The notes under the pieces were generated by a model. It was not told where the DNA came from. It saw only the letters and a program-made list of their open reading frames with translations, and searched no databases. A stretch of 64,000 nucleotides of DNA from Rhodospirillaceae bacterium (GTDB lineage Bacteria; Pseudomonadota; Alphaproteobacteria; Reyranellales; Reyranellaceae). This document shows positions 54,561 to 64,000 of the stretch, piece by piece. Position numbers and translations under genes: made by a program. The DNA lies in NCBI GenBank assembly GCA_009772935.1, contig WOUR01000032.1, forward strand, positions 1-64,000, in the 5' to 3' direction. Position 1 is the stretch's first letter. Each line of letters opens with the position of its first letter.

Positions 54561-54866
54561 ATGAACGATCTTGTTGTTCGATCAATGGCCATCGCCATTG
54601 CGGGTATCGTGTTGACGATGCCAGTCGCCATTGCCGAAGTGCCCCCGAGCAAGGCCCGTTGCGATCAGTTGATCAAGTACTTCGACTATTATGGCCAGAG
54701 TCGCGGCGAGGGCGTGAGCGACGGGGCTCGGAACATGACCCGCATCGGCGCCCAGAGCGATTGCGACAAAGGCGACTACCAGACGGGGATCGCCATTATG
54801 GAAACCCTGCTTCGTGCGAAAAGAATGGGGATTCCGGGGCCGAACTGGAAGGCGTTAGGCGCCTGA
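54561..54866 (+). CDS. Small secreted hypothetical protein
   Basis: This protein of about 101 residues has a signal peptide (MNDLVVRSMAIAIAGIVLTM to about AIA) and a mature part with two cysteines (ARCDQLIKYFDYYG and QSDCDKGDYQTGIAIMETLL) that may form a disulfide. The C-terminal segment is a predicted helix pair of tetratricopeptide-like flavour. I do not recognise the family. Its end overlaps the convergent phaC end by 12 bases. Confidence 0.6.
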   Translation: MNDLVVRSMAIAIAGIVLTMPVAIAEVPPSKARCDQLIKYFDYYGQSRGEGVSDGARNMTRIGAQSDCDKGDYQTGIAIMETLLRAKRMGIPGPNWKALGA

Positions 54867-56669
54867 CCGCACCTTCACGTAGCTGCCGGGCGCGTCCTCG
54901 ATCGCCGGGAGACCGGCGGTGCCGGGCACGCGGGCGGGAACCTTCGGACCCGACAGGGCCGAGAGCCACTTGTCCCAGTCGTTCCACCACGAACCGGGGA
55001 ACTCCTTGGCGCCAGCCTGCCATTCGGCGAGCGTCGGCGGGTTCTTGTCGGTCTCGTTCAGCCAGTGCTGATACTTCTTGTTGCGCGGCGGATTGACGAC
55101 GCCGGCGATGTGGCCGGAGCCCGCGAGCATGAAGCGTACCGGTCCGCTGAACAGCTGCGTCGCCTTGTAGACGGAACGAACCGGCGCGATGTGGTCTTCC
55201 TTGCCGGCCTGGATATAGACCGGAATCCGGATGTTGCGCAGATCGATCGGCACATTGTCGAGCACGATGCCGCCCGGCTGGCTGAGCAGGTTCTTCTGGT
55301 ACATGTTGCGCAGGTAATAGCTGTGCATCGCCGCCGGCATTCGCGTGGCGTCGGCATTCCAGTACAGAAGATCGAAGGGGAAGGGGTCCTTGCCCATCAG
55401 GTAGTTGTTCACGACGAACGACCATATGAGGTCGTTGGCGCGCAGCATGTTGAAGGTCGTAGCCATCTCGCTGCCTTCGAGATAGCCCTTCTTGCTCATC
55501 ATCTCCTCGACGCTGGCGAGTTGGTCCTCGTCGATGAAGACGCCGAGCTCGCCGGGTTCGCTGAAGTCGACCTGGGCGGTGAAGAAGGTGCAGGCCACGA
55601 TGCGGTCGTCGTTCCGGGCGGCCATGTAGGCCAGCGTCGCGGCCATCAGCGTGCCGCCGATGCAATAGCCGATCGCCGAGGCCTTGCGCTGCCCCGTCGC
55701 CTTCTCGATGGCGTCGAGCGCAGCGAGCGGACCCTGGTGCATGTAATCCTCGAACACCATCTTCGCGAGGCGCTCGTCGGGATTGACCCAGGAAACCACG
55801 AACACCGTGTAGCCCTGCTCGGTCGCCCACTTGATGAACGAGTTCTCGGGCTTGAGGTCGAGGATGTAGAACTTGTTGATCCACGGCGGCACGATCAGCA
55901 GCGGGATCTCGTAGACCTCCTCGGTCGCCGGCGCGTACTGGATGAGCTGCATGATGTCGTTCTGGTAGACGACCTTGCCGGGCGTGGTGGCGACGTTTCC
56001 GCCGACCTTGAAAGCCTCCATGTCGGTCTGGCGGATGAGGAGGTTGCCTTTGCCACGCTCGAGGTCACCCAGGAGGTTCTGAAGGCCCTTAAGCAGGTTC
56101 TCGCCCTTGGACTCGACAGTGGCCTTCACCACCTGCGGGTTGGTCATGGCGAAGTTGGACGGCGACACCGCGTCGATGAACTGGCGCGTATAGAAGTCGA
56201 CCTTGCGCGCGGTCTTGTCGTCGACGCCCTCGACCTCCTTGATCGTCCCCTGCAGCCAGCGCGCTGTGAGCAGATAGGATTGCTTCAGGTAGTCGAAGAC
56301 GACTTCGTCCTTCCAGGCCGGGTCGTTGAAGCGCTTGTCCCCGCGCGCCGGCTCGGCCACGGGCTCGACCGTCTGGCCCATCATGCGCTGGGCCGTGACC
56401 TGCCACAGCTTCATGTATTGCTGCCACAGTTCGACCTGGGCCTGCACCAGGCGGTTCGGATCGGCCAGCATCTTGGCCGTGAAATCCATGAAGGTTTGGG
56501 TGAGGCGGAGCGGGTCGGCCGGCTGCTGACCGTCGGCCTGATAGCGCTGGGAAAAGTCCTGCAGCAGCTTCTGGCTGCGTGTGGCAATGTCCTTGAAGGC
56601 CTCCTGGAGCTTCTCGGACTCCTCCGGAGAGAGACCGCCAAGGGCTGCGGGCGCAGGACTATCGGACAT
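54855..56669 (-). CDS. phaC: Class I polyhydroxyalkanoate synthase
   Basis: This 604-residue enzyme polymerises hydroxyacyl-CoA to storage polyester on granule surfaces. The lipase-like box is GYCIGGT with catalytic Cys336. The Asp lies in YIQAGKEDHIAP and the His in GSGHIAGVVNPP. The N-terminal domain (VVFDYLKQSYLLTARWLQ) and NPWINKFYILDL-like block (PPWINKFYILDL) mark class I. Start ATG 56669 has GAAGGGG upstream. phaA, phaB and granule protein genes are not in the window. Confidence 0.96.
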   Translation of the reverse strand: MSDSPAPAALGGLSPEESEKLQEAFKDIATRSQKLLQDFSQRYQADGQQPADPLRLTQTFMDFTAKMLADPNRLVQAQVELWQQYMKLWQVTAQRMMGQTVEPVAEPARGDKRFNDPAWKDEVVFDYLKQSYLLTARWLQGTIKEVEGVDDKTARKVDFYTRQFIDAVSPSNFAMTNPQVVKATVESKGENLLKGLQNLLGDLERGKGNLLIRQTDMEAFKVGGNVATTPGKVVYQNDIMQLIQYAPATEEVYEIPLLIVPPWINKFYILDLKPENSFIKWATEQGYTVFVVSWVNPDERLAKMVFEDYMHQGPLAALDAIEKATGQRKASAIGYCIGGTLMAATLAYMAARNDDRIVACTFFTAQVDFSEPGELGVFIDEDQLASVEEMMSKKGYLEGSEMATTFNMLRANDLIWSFVVNNYLMGKDPFPFDLLYWNADATRMPAAMHSYYLRNMYQKNLLSQPGGIVLDNVPIDLRNIRIPVYIQAGKEDHIAPVRSVYKATQLFSGPVRFMLAGSGHIAGVVNPPRNKKYQHWLNETDKNPPTLAEWQAGAKEFPGSWWNDWDKWLSALSGPKVPARVPGTAGLPAIEDAPGSYVKVRSGA

Positions 56670-56861
56670 GCGTTTCCCCTTCCGAATCATTGCCTTTGTG
56701 GCGTTTCTTGCGGTAAATTCAACGCCCCGGTACCATAGCTAGTGACGACCCGGGCCGCCACTTGCCCTTCATAGGTAGGCTGCGACAACTGACGGGTCAA
56801 ATTTCCTCTCGATCTCCGCTAAACAGGCGGGAAACCGGGCCTTAAGCGTACACAGCAGGTG

Positions 56862-58097
56862 ATGACGATGCAGCGACACCAGGACACGAACGGCAGCAGC
56901 GGCCGCTGGCTCGGTCTGCTCGGCGTGTCTGCGCTCGCCCTCCTGGCCGGCTGCGACTGGATCGGCGGCGGCTCGACGCCCGTCGGCCCGCCACCGCGTC
57001 CCGGTGCGGAGAAGGCCGTCCAGCCGTCCGCCAGCCTTCCGCCGGGCCCCGTCAATCCGCAATACGATGCTGGCGTCGTCGGTGGCGACGACCGCGCTGC
57101 GCCGGCAATCGGTTCCATCATTGCTCCCAAGGGGGGCCAGAAGGCGCAGCGCGAGGCCATCGAGAAGGAGCAGGCGGAGCGCGATCGGAAGGACCGCGAA
57201 GCGCGTCTCGAACGGGAAGCCGCCGAGAAGGAAGAGAAGGCGAGGGAGAAGCCGGAAGGGACGTCGCCCGCGACGGCTCCTGTTGGGGCGCCGCCGCCGG
57301 GTGCCGGAACGATCACGTCCGATCAACCGCCGGTTTCCGCCCCTGTACCGCCCCCGGCTCCCGTCACCACCGCCCCGGTGGCGCCGCCGTCTGCAGCACC
57401 TGATCCGGCCGCGGCTCCGGCGCCTGCCACACCGACGCCGTCCGGCGATCCGAACAGGGCCTTCAGCCCGCCGTCCGGCTGGACCCCGCCTGGAGCTGAG
57501 CCGGGCTCGGTGACGACGGGTGCGCCGCCGGCTGCAGCGCCTGAATCCACGCCGCCGCCGCCGGATCCCAACAAGGCCTTCGCGCCGCGGCCAGGCTGGA
57601 TGCCGCCGGGGGTCAACGTCGGCTCTGTCCTGACGTCTGCGCCGCTGACGGTCGCCTTCACTGAAGCTGCCGACGATGCGTGTGCGGATCCGATGCCGGT
57701 CAAGGGCGACATCGCCAAGGCGCAGTCGGGAGAAGTGCCCTTCAGTGCCCTGAAGTCGCCGCCGTTCGACGGGTCGCTGCAGGTTGCGGTGATCCAGTTC
57801 GGACCGTCCTCGACGGGCCTGGATGGCCTGGACTCGGCGGTGCTCGCGCGAGTAGCCGAGATCCAGCGCGAGAACGGCGGCACCGTCCGCATCGTGGCGC
57901 ATGCTGCGCAGGATCGATACAACCTCGATGTCTCGCGCCGCCGCGCGCTGGCGATCGCCCAGGAGCTGCGTCGGCTCGGCGTACCGACCAGTCGGATGGT
58001 CGCCGAAGCGGCTTCGGACGAGGAGCCGATCTATCAGACCAGCACCGCCCGCGGCGTCGCCGCCAACCGGCGCGTCGAAGTCTTCATCGACTTCTAA
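56862..58097 (+). CDS. OmpA-like lipoprotein with Pro/Ala-rich spacer
   Basis: This protein of about 411 residues has a lipoprotein signal ending in LLAGC near residue 31. A charged helical stretch (KGGQKAQREAIEKEQAERDR and on, about 90-135) is followed by about 140 residues rich in Pro and Ala. These include two tandem 27-residue units (DPNRAFSPPSGWTPPGAEPG and DPNKAFAPRPGWMPPGVNVG). The C-terminal OmpA domain has YNLDVSRRRALAIAQELR and ends ANRRVEVFIDF. The normal Asp of the peptidoglycan-binding GHTD motif is replaced (AHAA). ATG 56862 is taken as the start; GTG 56859 is also possible. It lies 19 bases before the aminotransferase gene. Confidence 0.85.
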   Translation: MTMQRHQDTNGSSGRWLGLLGVSALALLAGCDWIGGGSTPVGPPPRPGAEKAVQPSASLPPGPVNPQYDAGVVGGDDRAAPAIGSIIAPKGGQKAQREAIEKEQAERDRKDREARLEREAAEKEEKAREKPEGTSPATAPVGAPPPGAGTITSDQPPVSAPVPPPAPVTTAPVAPPSAAPDPAAAPAPATPTPSGDPNRAFSPPSGWTPPGAEPGSVTTGAPPAAAPESTPPPPDPNKAFAPRPGWMPPGVNVGSVLTSAPLTVAFTEAADDACADPMPVKGDIAKAQSGEVPFSALKSPPFDGSLQVAVIQFGPSSTGLDGLDSAVLARVAEIQRENGGTVRIVAHAAQDRYNLDVSRRRALAIAQELRRLGVPTSRMVAEAASDEEPIYQTSTARGVAANRRVEVFIDF

Positions 58098-58116
58098 GCG
58101 CCGAAGGAAGAACGAC

Positions 58117-59373
<1,257 letters not shown>

Positions 59374-59398
59374 CCCCATCCTGTCGTATCAGGCGCCC

Positions 59399-60691
59399 AT
59401 GAATTCTCCTCTCAGGATCGGCATTGCCGGGCTCGGCACCGTGGGTGCAGGCGTGGTGAAGCTGCTGGCCGAACATGGCCGGCTTCTCGCGTTGCGTGGC
59501 GGACGACCCCTCAAGGTCGTTGCCGTCAGCGCGCGCAGCAAGGCAAAGAAGCGGGACATCGACCTCACCGGTTTGCGCTGGGAGAAGGATCCGATGGCGC
59601 TGGCGACCGCACCCGACATCGACGTCGTCGTGGAGCTGATCGGCGGCTCGGGCGGCGTGGCGCGCCGGCTGGTCCAGAAGGCCCTGGCTTCGGGCAAGCA
59701 CGTCGTGACCGCCAACAAGGCCCTGCTGGCACTGCACGGCGCCGAACTCGCCGCGGCGGCCGAGAAGAAGCAGCGCAACCTCGCCTTCGAGGCGGCGGTG
59801 GCCGGCGGCATCCCGATCATCAAGGCGTTGCGAGAGGGCCTCGTCGGCAATCGTGTGAAGCGGCTCTACGGCATCCTCAACGGCACCTGCAACTACATCC
59901 TCACGACCATGCGCGAGACCGGCCGCGACTTCGACGTCGTGTTGGCCGAGGCGCAGGCGGCGGGATACGCCGAGGCCGATCCCACCTTCGACGTCGACGG
60001 CATCGATGCCGCGCACAAGCTCGCGGTGCTGACCGGCGCGGCGTTCGGCGCCCGGGTCGATTTCGCGGGTGTGCACGTCGAAGGCATTCGACGCGTCACC
60101 TCGATGGACATCCAGTTCGCCCAGGAACTCGGCTACCGCATCAAGTTGCTGGGCCTGGCGCGCGAGACGCGTCACGGCATCGAACAGCGCGTACACCCCT
60201 GTATGGTGTCGCTCGACACGCCGATCGCCCACATCGAAGGTGTCTTCAATGCCGTCGTCGTCGAGGGCGATTACGTCGGCACGACGATGTTTCAGGGCCG
60301 TGGCGCGGGGCAGGGGCCGACCGCGTCCGCCGTCGTCGCCGATCTCGTCGACGTGGCGCGTGGACGACACATGCCGGCCTTCGTGGTGCCGGCCGACAAG
60401 CTTGCGACCAAGAAGGCTTCGCCGATGGATCGCCATGTCGGCGCCTACTACATGCGCCTGATGGTGCAGGACCGGCCAGGGGTGATCGCCGCCGTATCCG
60501 GTGCGCTGGCCAAGGAACGGATTTCGCTGGAGTCGATGCTGCAGCGCGGCCGCTCGGAATCCGGAGAAGTGCCGGTGGTGCTGACTACCCATGAGACAGA
60601 AGAGGCTGCGATGCGGCGTGCCCTGGCGCGCATTGCGAAGCTCGGCGCCGTTGCCGAGGAGCCGTGCGTAATCAGGATCGAGGCTTTCTAA
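59399..60691 (+). CDS. hom: Homoserine dehydrogenase
   Basis: This 430-residue enzyme reduces aspartate semialdehyde to homoserine for Thr and Met synthesis. The NAD site is GIAGLGTVGAGVV, and the catalytic region has AVAGGIPIIKALREGL, NGTCNYILTTM and EADPTFDVDGIDAAHKL, with Lys/Asp of the active site. The C-terminal ACT domain begins around residue 350 (YMRLMVQDRPGVIAAVSGAL). ATG 59399 gives the family start; upstream open frame is a shadow of the aminotransferase gene. Confidence 0.97.
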   Translation: MNSPLRIGIAGLGTVGAGVVKLLAEHGRLLALRGGRPLKVVAVSARSKAKKRDIDLTGLRWEKDPMALATAPDIDVVVELIGGSGGVARRLVQKALASGKHVVTANKALLALHGAELAAAAEKKQRNLAFEAAVAGGIPIIKALREGLVGNRVKRLYGILNGTCNYILTTMRETGRDFDVVLAEAQAAGYAEADPTFDVDGIDAAHKLAVLTGAAFGARVDFAGVHVEGIRRVTSMDIQFAQELGYRIKLLGLARETRHGIEQRVHPCMVSLDTPIAHIEGVFNAVVVEGDYVGTTMFQGRGAGQGPTASAVVADLVDVARGRHMPAFVVPADKLATKKASPMDRHVGAYYMRLMVQDRPGVIAAVSGALAKERISLESMLQRGRSESGEVPVVLTTHETEEAAMRRALARIAKLGAVAEEPCVIRIEAF

Positions 60692-60721
60692 GAGGGCGTG
60701 GAATACGCCGCGGAGGAGACG

Positions 60722-61720
60722 ATGGCCGATAAGAAGGACGATGCCGGCAAGATGGACCGCAACCTCGCGCTGGAAGCGGTGCGGGTGACCGAGGCGGCCG
60801 CGCTTGCCGCCTCCAAGCTGATGGGCCGCGGCGACGAAAAGGCGGCCGACCAGGCCGCTGTCGATGCGATGCGCACGTCGCTCAATTCGCTGAATATCGA
60901 AGGCACCGTCGTGATCGGCGAGGGCGAGCGCGACGAGGCACCGATGCTCTATATCGGCGAGAAGGTCGGCATGGGCGGCGGTCCGAAGATCGACATCGCG
61001 CTCGATCCGCTGGAAGGCACCACGATCACCGCCAAGGGCTTGCCCAATTCTCTGGCCGTCATGGCGATGGCCGAGCATGGCGGGTTCCTCAATGCACCCG
61101 ACGTCTACATGGACAAGATCGCCGTGGGCGGCGGCCTCCCCGAGGGGATCGTCGATCTCGACAAGAGCGTATCGCAGAATCTGAACGATCTCGCCAAGGC
61201 CAAGAAGGTCGACGTCAACGACCTCGTGGTCTGCATCCTCGACCGGCCACGCCATTCCGAGCTCATCGCCAAGGTCCGCGAGGCGGGCGCCCGCATCATG
61301 CTGATCGGCGACGGCGACGTCTCGGGCGTGATCGCCACCTCGACTGGCGATTCCGGCATCGACATCTACATGGGCTCGGGCGGCGCGCCGGAAGGCGTTC
61401 TTGCGGCGGCGGCGCTGCGCGCGATCGGCGGCCAGATCCAGGGCCGGCTGCTGTTCCGCAACGACGACGAGAAGGCCCGCGCCAAGAAGTGGGGCATCAC
61501 CGACCTCAACCGCAAGTACTCGATGACCGACATGGCCAAGGGCGACGTGATGTTCGCCGCCACCGGCGTCACCTCGGGGTCGATGCTGAAGGGCGTGCGC
61601 CGCTTCCACAACGGCGCCGAGACGCACTCGATCGTCATGCGTTCCAAGACCGGCACGGTCCGCTGGGTTTCGGCGCATCACAATTTCTCGATCAAGACCG
61701 GCCTGCCGAGCTGGGCGTAA
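60722..61720 (+). CDS. glpX: Class II fructose-1,6-bisphosphatase
   Basis: This 332-residue GlpX protein dephosphorylates fructose-1,6-bisphosphate, often also sedoheptulose bisphosphate, in gluconeogenesis. Metal and substrate sites show as GTVVIGEGERDEAPML, DIALDPLEGTT, ILDRPRHSELI, IGDGDVSGVIA and GSGGAPEGVLAAAALRAIGG. ATG 60722 has GGAGG upstream; the open frame starts at 60698. It is 30 bases after hom; the hom-glpX-recJ order is well conserved in the class. Confidence 0.97.
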   Translation: MADKKDDAGKMDRNLALEAVRVTEAAALAASKLMGRGDEKAADQAAVDAMRTSLNSLNIEGTVVIGEGERDEAPMLYIGEKVGMGGGPKIDIALDPLEGTTITAKGLPNSLAVMAMAEHGGFLNAPDVYMDKIAVGGGLPEGIVDLDKSVSQNLNDLAKAKKVDVNDLVVCILDRPRHSELIAKVREAGARIMLIGDGDVSGVIATSTGDSGIDIYMGSGGAPEGVLAAAALRAIGGQIQGRLLFRNDDEKARAKKWGITDLNRKYSMTDMAKGDVMFAATGVTSGSMLKGVRRFHNGAETHSIVMRSKTGTVRWVSAHHNFSIKTGLPSWA

Positions 61721-61781
61721 GCCCGGCTCCGTCGGCCGACGGCCGGCGCGTGTCCACCGCGCCTTGGGTTAGGGTGGCCGC

Positions 61782-63602
61782 ATGTCCGACGTTTCAAGAA
61801 TCGAGCGCCCGGCCTTTCTGGGCGTCGAGCGCTCGCTGACGGGAAAGCGCTGGGCCACGCGGCTCGGCGACGAGCGTCAGGCGCTGGCCATTGCGCAGCG
61901 CCACGGGCTGCCGGATGCGATCTGCCGGCTGCTGGCGGCGCGTGACGTCGGCCTCGACGCGGTCGGCGATTTCCTAGAGCCGACCTTACGCAGGTTCCTG
62001 CCCGACCCGTCGCACCTCAAGGATATGGACGCAGCGGTCGCCCGCCTGGTGCGTGCCGTGCAGACGGGCGAGCGCATCGTCGTGTTCGGCGACTACGACG
62101 TGGACGGGGCGACCTCGTCGGCGCTGCTGCTGCGCTTTTTCCGTGCGGTCGGCGGCAATATCGGCGTCTACATTCCGGACCGCCGCATGGAAGGCTACGG
62201 ACCCAATGCACCGGCGCTGCTGAAGATCCGCGAGCAAGGCGCCTCCGTCGTCGTCACCGTCGATTGCGGCATCACCGCCTTCGAGCCGCTGGCGGAGGCC
62301 AGGCGCGCCGGCCTCGACGTGATCGTGATCGACCACCACCTGGCCGAGATCGCGCTGCCCGAGGCGGTGGCCGTGGTCGATCCCAACCGGCTGGACGACG
62401 AGAGCCCGCACAAGCATCTCGCGGCCGTCGGCGTCGCCTTTCTCCTGACCGTCGGGGTCAACCGCGCGCTGCGCGAGGCCGGCTGGTACGGCACGTCGCG
62501 GCCGGAGCCTGACCTCCGGCAATGGCTGGACCTCGTGGCATTAGGCACGGTTTGCGATGTGGTGCCCTTGCTCGGCATCAATCGCGCGCTGGTGCGCGCC
62601 GGACTCCAGGTGATGACGCAGCGCCGCAACGCCGGGCTCACGGCGCTCGCCGACGTGGCGCGCCTCAAGGAGGCCCCGGAGGCCTATCACCTCGGATTCC
62701 TGCTGGGCCCACGGGTCAATGCCGGCGGCCGCGTCGGCCAGGCCGATCTCGGCGCGCGCCTGCTCTCCAGCGACGATCCGCACGAGGTCGGTGCGCTGGC
62801 CGTCCGGCTCGACGAATTCAACGCCGAGCGCCGCGCCATCGAACGCGAGGTCCTCGACCAGGCGATCACGCGGATCGAAGGCCTGTACGGGTCGGATGCC
62901 AAGAGCCTGCCGTCGGCGCTGCTGGTCGAGAGCGAGGGCTGGCACGTCGGCGTGATCGGCATCGTGGCCAGCCGCTTGGTCGAGCGCTACGCGCGGCCGG
63001 TCTTCGTCATCGGCATGGATGGTGCGTTGGGCAAGGGCTCGGGCCGGTCGGTGCGCGGCGTCGATCTGGGCGCCGCCGTAATCGCGGCGCGCCAGGCCGG
63101 GTTGCTGGTCAATGGCGGCGGCCACGCCATGGCGGCTGGCCTCACCGTGGCGCGCGATTCGCTGCCCGAACTGACGCGCTTCCTCGACGAGCGGATCGCC
63201 CCACAGCTCGGTGTCGCGCCGCCGGTCCGCGAACTGGGGATCGATGCGGCCCTGGCGCCGGCGGCCGCCACCGCGGAACTGGTGTCGATGATCGAGCGCG
63301 CCGGGCCCTTCGGGGCGGGCAATGCGCAGCCCCGCTTCGCCCTCGCCGGCGTCCGCGTGAGCTTTGCCAAGCCGGTGGGAGAGGGGCATGTCCGCTGCAC
63401 CCTGGTGGGGGCCGAGCGCGGGCGGGTCGAAGCCATTGCCTTCCGGGCCGGCCAGAGCGCCCTGGGACCGGCCCTGATGGATTCCGCGCGGCCCGTGCTG
63501 CATGTCGCCGGAGCGCTCAAGATCGACCGTTTCGGCGGCCGCGAAACCGTCCGCCTGCAGATAGACGACGCCGCCACGACCGCGGGCTCCGTGCTCGCTT
63601 GA
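61782..63602 (+). CDS. recJ: Single-stranded-DNA-specific exonuclease RecJ
   Basis: This 606-residue 5'-3' exonuclease acts in recombination and mismatch repair. The DHH phosphoesterase motifs are GDYDVDGATSSALL, VDCGITA, the name-giving DHH in VIVIDHHLAE, and later LGPRVNAGGRVGQADLGARLL. The DHHA1 domain holds NGGGHAMAAGLTV, and the OB-like C-terminal part begins near residue 460. Length is typical for proteobacteria. Confidence 0.97.
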   Translation: MSDVSRIERPAFLGVERSLTGKRWATRLGDERQALAIAQRHGLPDAICRLLAARDVGLDAVGDFLEPTLRRFLPDPSHLKDMDAAVARLVRAVQTGERIVVFGDYDVDGATSSALLLRFFRAVGGNIGVYIPDRRMEGYGPNAPALLKIREQGASVVVTVDCGITAFEPLAEARRAGLDVIVIDHHLAEIALPEAVAVVDPNRLDDESPHKHLAAVGVAFLLTVGVNRALREAGWYGTSRPEPDLRQWLDLVALGTVCDVVPLLGINRALVRAGLQVMTQRRNAGLTALADVARLKEAPEAYHLGFLLGPRVNAGGRVGQADLGARLLSSDDPHEVGALAVRLDEFNAERRAIEREVLDQAITRIEGLYGSDAKSLPSALLVESEGWHVGVIGIVASRLVERYARPVFVIGMDGALGKGSGRSVRGVDLGAAVIAARQAGLLVNGGGHAMAAGLTVARDSLPELTRFLDERIAPQLGVAPPVRELGIDAALAPAAATAELVSMIERAGPFGAGNAQPRFALAGVRVSFAKPVGEGHVRCTLVGAERGRVEAIAFRAGQSALGPALMDSARPVLHVAGALKIDRFGGRETVRLQIDDAATTAGSVLA

Positions 63603-63644
63603 TTTCCGTCGTCCAAGCCGTTATCTCAGCCGCTCTTCGGCTTC

Positions 63645-63720
63645 GTTCCCTTCGTCTAGAGGCCTAGGACACTGCCCTTTCACGGCGGCGACACGGGTTC
63701 GAATCCCGTAGGGAACGCCA
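63645..63720 (+). tRNA. tRNA-Glu (anticodon TTC)
   Basis: The 76 bases fold as a cloverleaf: acceptor GTTCCCT/AGGGAAC, anticodon stem CTGCC/GGCGG around CTTTCAC (anticodon TTC), T-arm ACGGG-TTCGAAT-CCCGT, discriminator G and encoded CCA. It lies 42 bases after recJ. Confidence 0.97.
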
Positions 63721-64000
63721 GCGCCTGCTGGAACAGTCGGGAAATCTCATAAAATGCAGCTATATCGGCATTTCGTGGCTGCCGCTCGGGCGCCGCAGAA
63801 GAGGGCGTTTTGGAGTAGGTTTTTGGAGTACGATTGTTGGGCGGTTCCCAACGGTAGATATGCCCCGCGTTAGGCTTCGCCGCTGCGCGACTACTGGCCC
63901 GAAGAGAACCTTCTCTCTTGCAGGGGCGATTCGGCGGCGAGGTCAACCTTCTCTTGCGTTGCCCTCAAGCGAGCATAGCCGCGCATCATCTTCTCTCGAA
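63721..64000 (+). other. Gene-free tail after tRNA-Glu with short repeats
   Basis: No convincing gene is seen in these 280 bases. They hold two tandem TTTTGGAGTA copies (63808-63817 and 63821-63830), a hairpin GTTGGG-N5-CCCAAC (63836-63852), and an AGAGAA-CC-TTCTCT palindrome near 63904-63917 with ACCTTCTCT recurring at about 63946. Such short repeats beside a tRNA 3' end are compatible with an integrase attachment region, but the partner repeat and integrase would lie outside the window. Confidence 0.35.

Noticed and set aside
63680-63946. An 88-codon minus-strand frame ending in FPTGFEPVSPP
   Set aside because: The end is the antisense translation of the tRNA-Glu T-arm, a common false gene next to tRNAs.

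Overview
The window is 64 kb of high-GC, gene-dense chromosome from an alphaproteobacterium. The evidence is gene order: rpiB-glyA-nrdR-ribD-ribE-ribBX-ribH-nusB-thiL, then hppA, bamE, a cytochrome bc1 assembly chaperone gene, yceD-rpmF-plsX-fabH-ihfA-merR, and at the far end an alaC-like gene with hom-glpX-recJ. These neighbourhoods are typical of the class. The many Liv-type ABC genes, Bug/Tct genes, Rieske oxygenases and CoA-metabolism genes suggest a soil or water heterotroph of the Reyranella/Rhodospirillales kind. The genus is inference only.

Layout. 1-3.8 kb: end of a first branched-chain amino acid ABC operon (livM-G-F, a small membrane protein gene, livK) closed by a good terminator. 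3.9-11 kb: pentose isomerase, one-carbon and riboflavin/thiamine biosynthesis, nrdR and nusB in one tightly packed run. 11-14.6 kb: an MFS transporter and the membrane pyrophosphatase. 14.6-20.5 kb: envelope, lipid and translation housekeeping, ending at tRNA-Pro(GGG). 20.5-31.5 kb: an accessory stretch with an MFS transporter, GST, two tandem Rieske oxygenases, a MetY-type PLP enzyme, a tctB-tctA pair in which tctA is broken, a lactonase-fold protein, an SDR lacking its catalytic Tyr, and an EamA exporter. 31.6-36.3 kb: a complete second Liv operon with a Tat-exported binding protein. 36.3-40 kb: a two-component system divergent from a DegP-type protease. 40-42.9 kb: an intergenic stretch full of hairpins, YunG-like and CoA-binding proteins, an old yellow enzyme and an exported peroxiredoxin. 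42.9-49.2 kb: a flavin monooxygenase plus polyamine-type ABC operon divergent from a class II aldolase. 49.2-52.8 kb: an orphan Bug protein, a secreted LprI-like protein, an ECHDC3-like crotonase and a thioesterase. 52.9-63.7 kb: rplM-rpsI, gamma-carbonic-anhydrase-like protein, PHA synthase, an OmpA-like lipoprotein, alaC/hom/glpX, recJ and tRNA-Glu(TTC).

I see no CRISPR array, insertion sequence, phage gene cluster or rRNA. Only one stretch longer than 300 bases has no gene (39,993-40,323), and it is filled with stem-loops and a short direct repeat. Gene packing is very tight: six convergent gene pairs overlap or lie within 5 bp of each other with no terminator between them.

I did not find a clearly new multi-gene system. 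The best leads are the tctA gene that has lost exactly its family signature block, the MetY/double-Rieske/GST cluster, the monooxygenase/ABC/aldolase cluster, the SDR with Asn in place of the catalytic Tyr, and the probably leaderless CoA-binding/YunG operon packed 13 bp from a divergent oxidoreductase gene.
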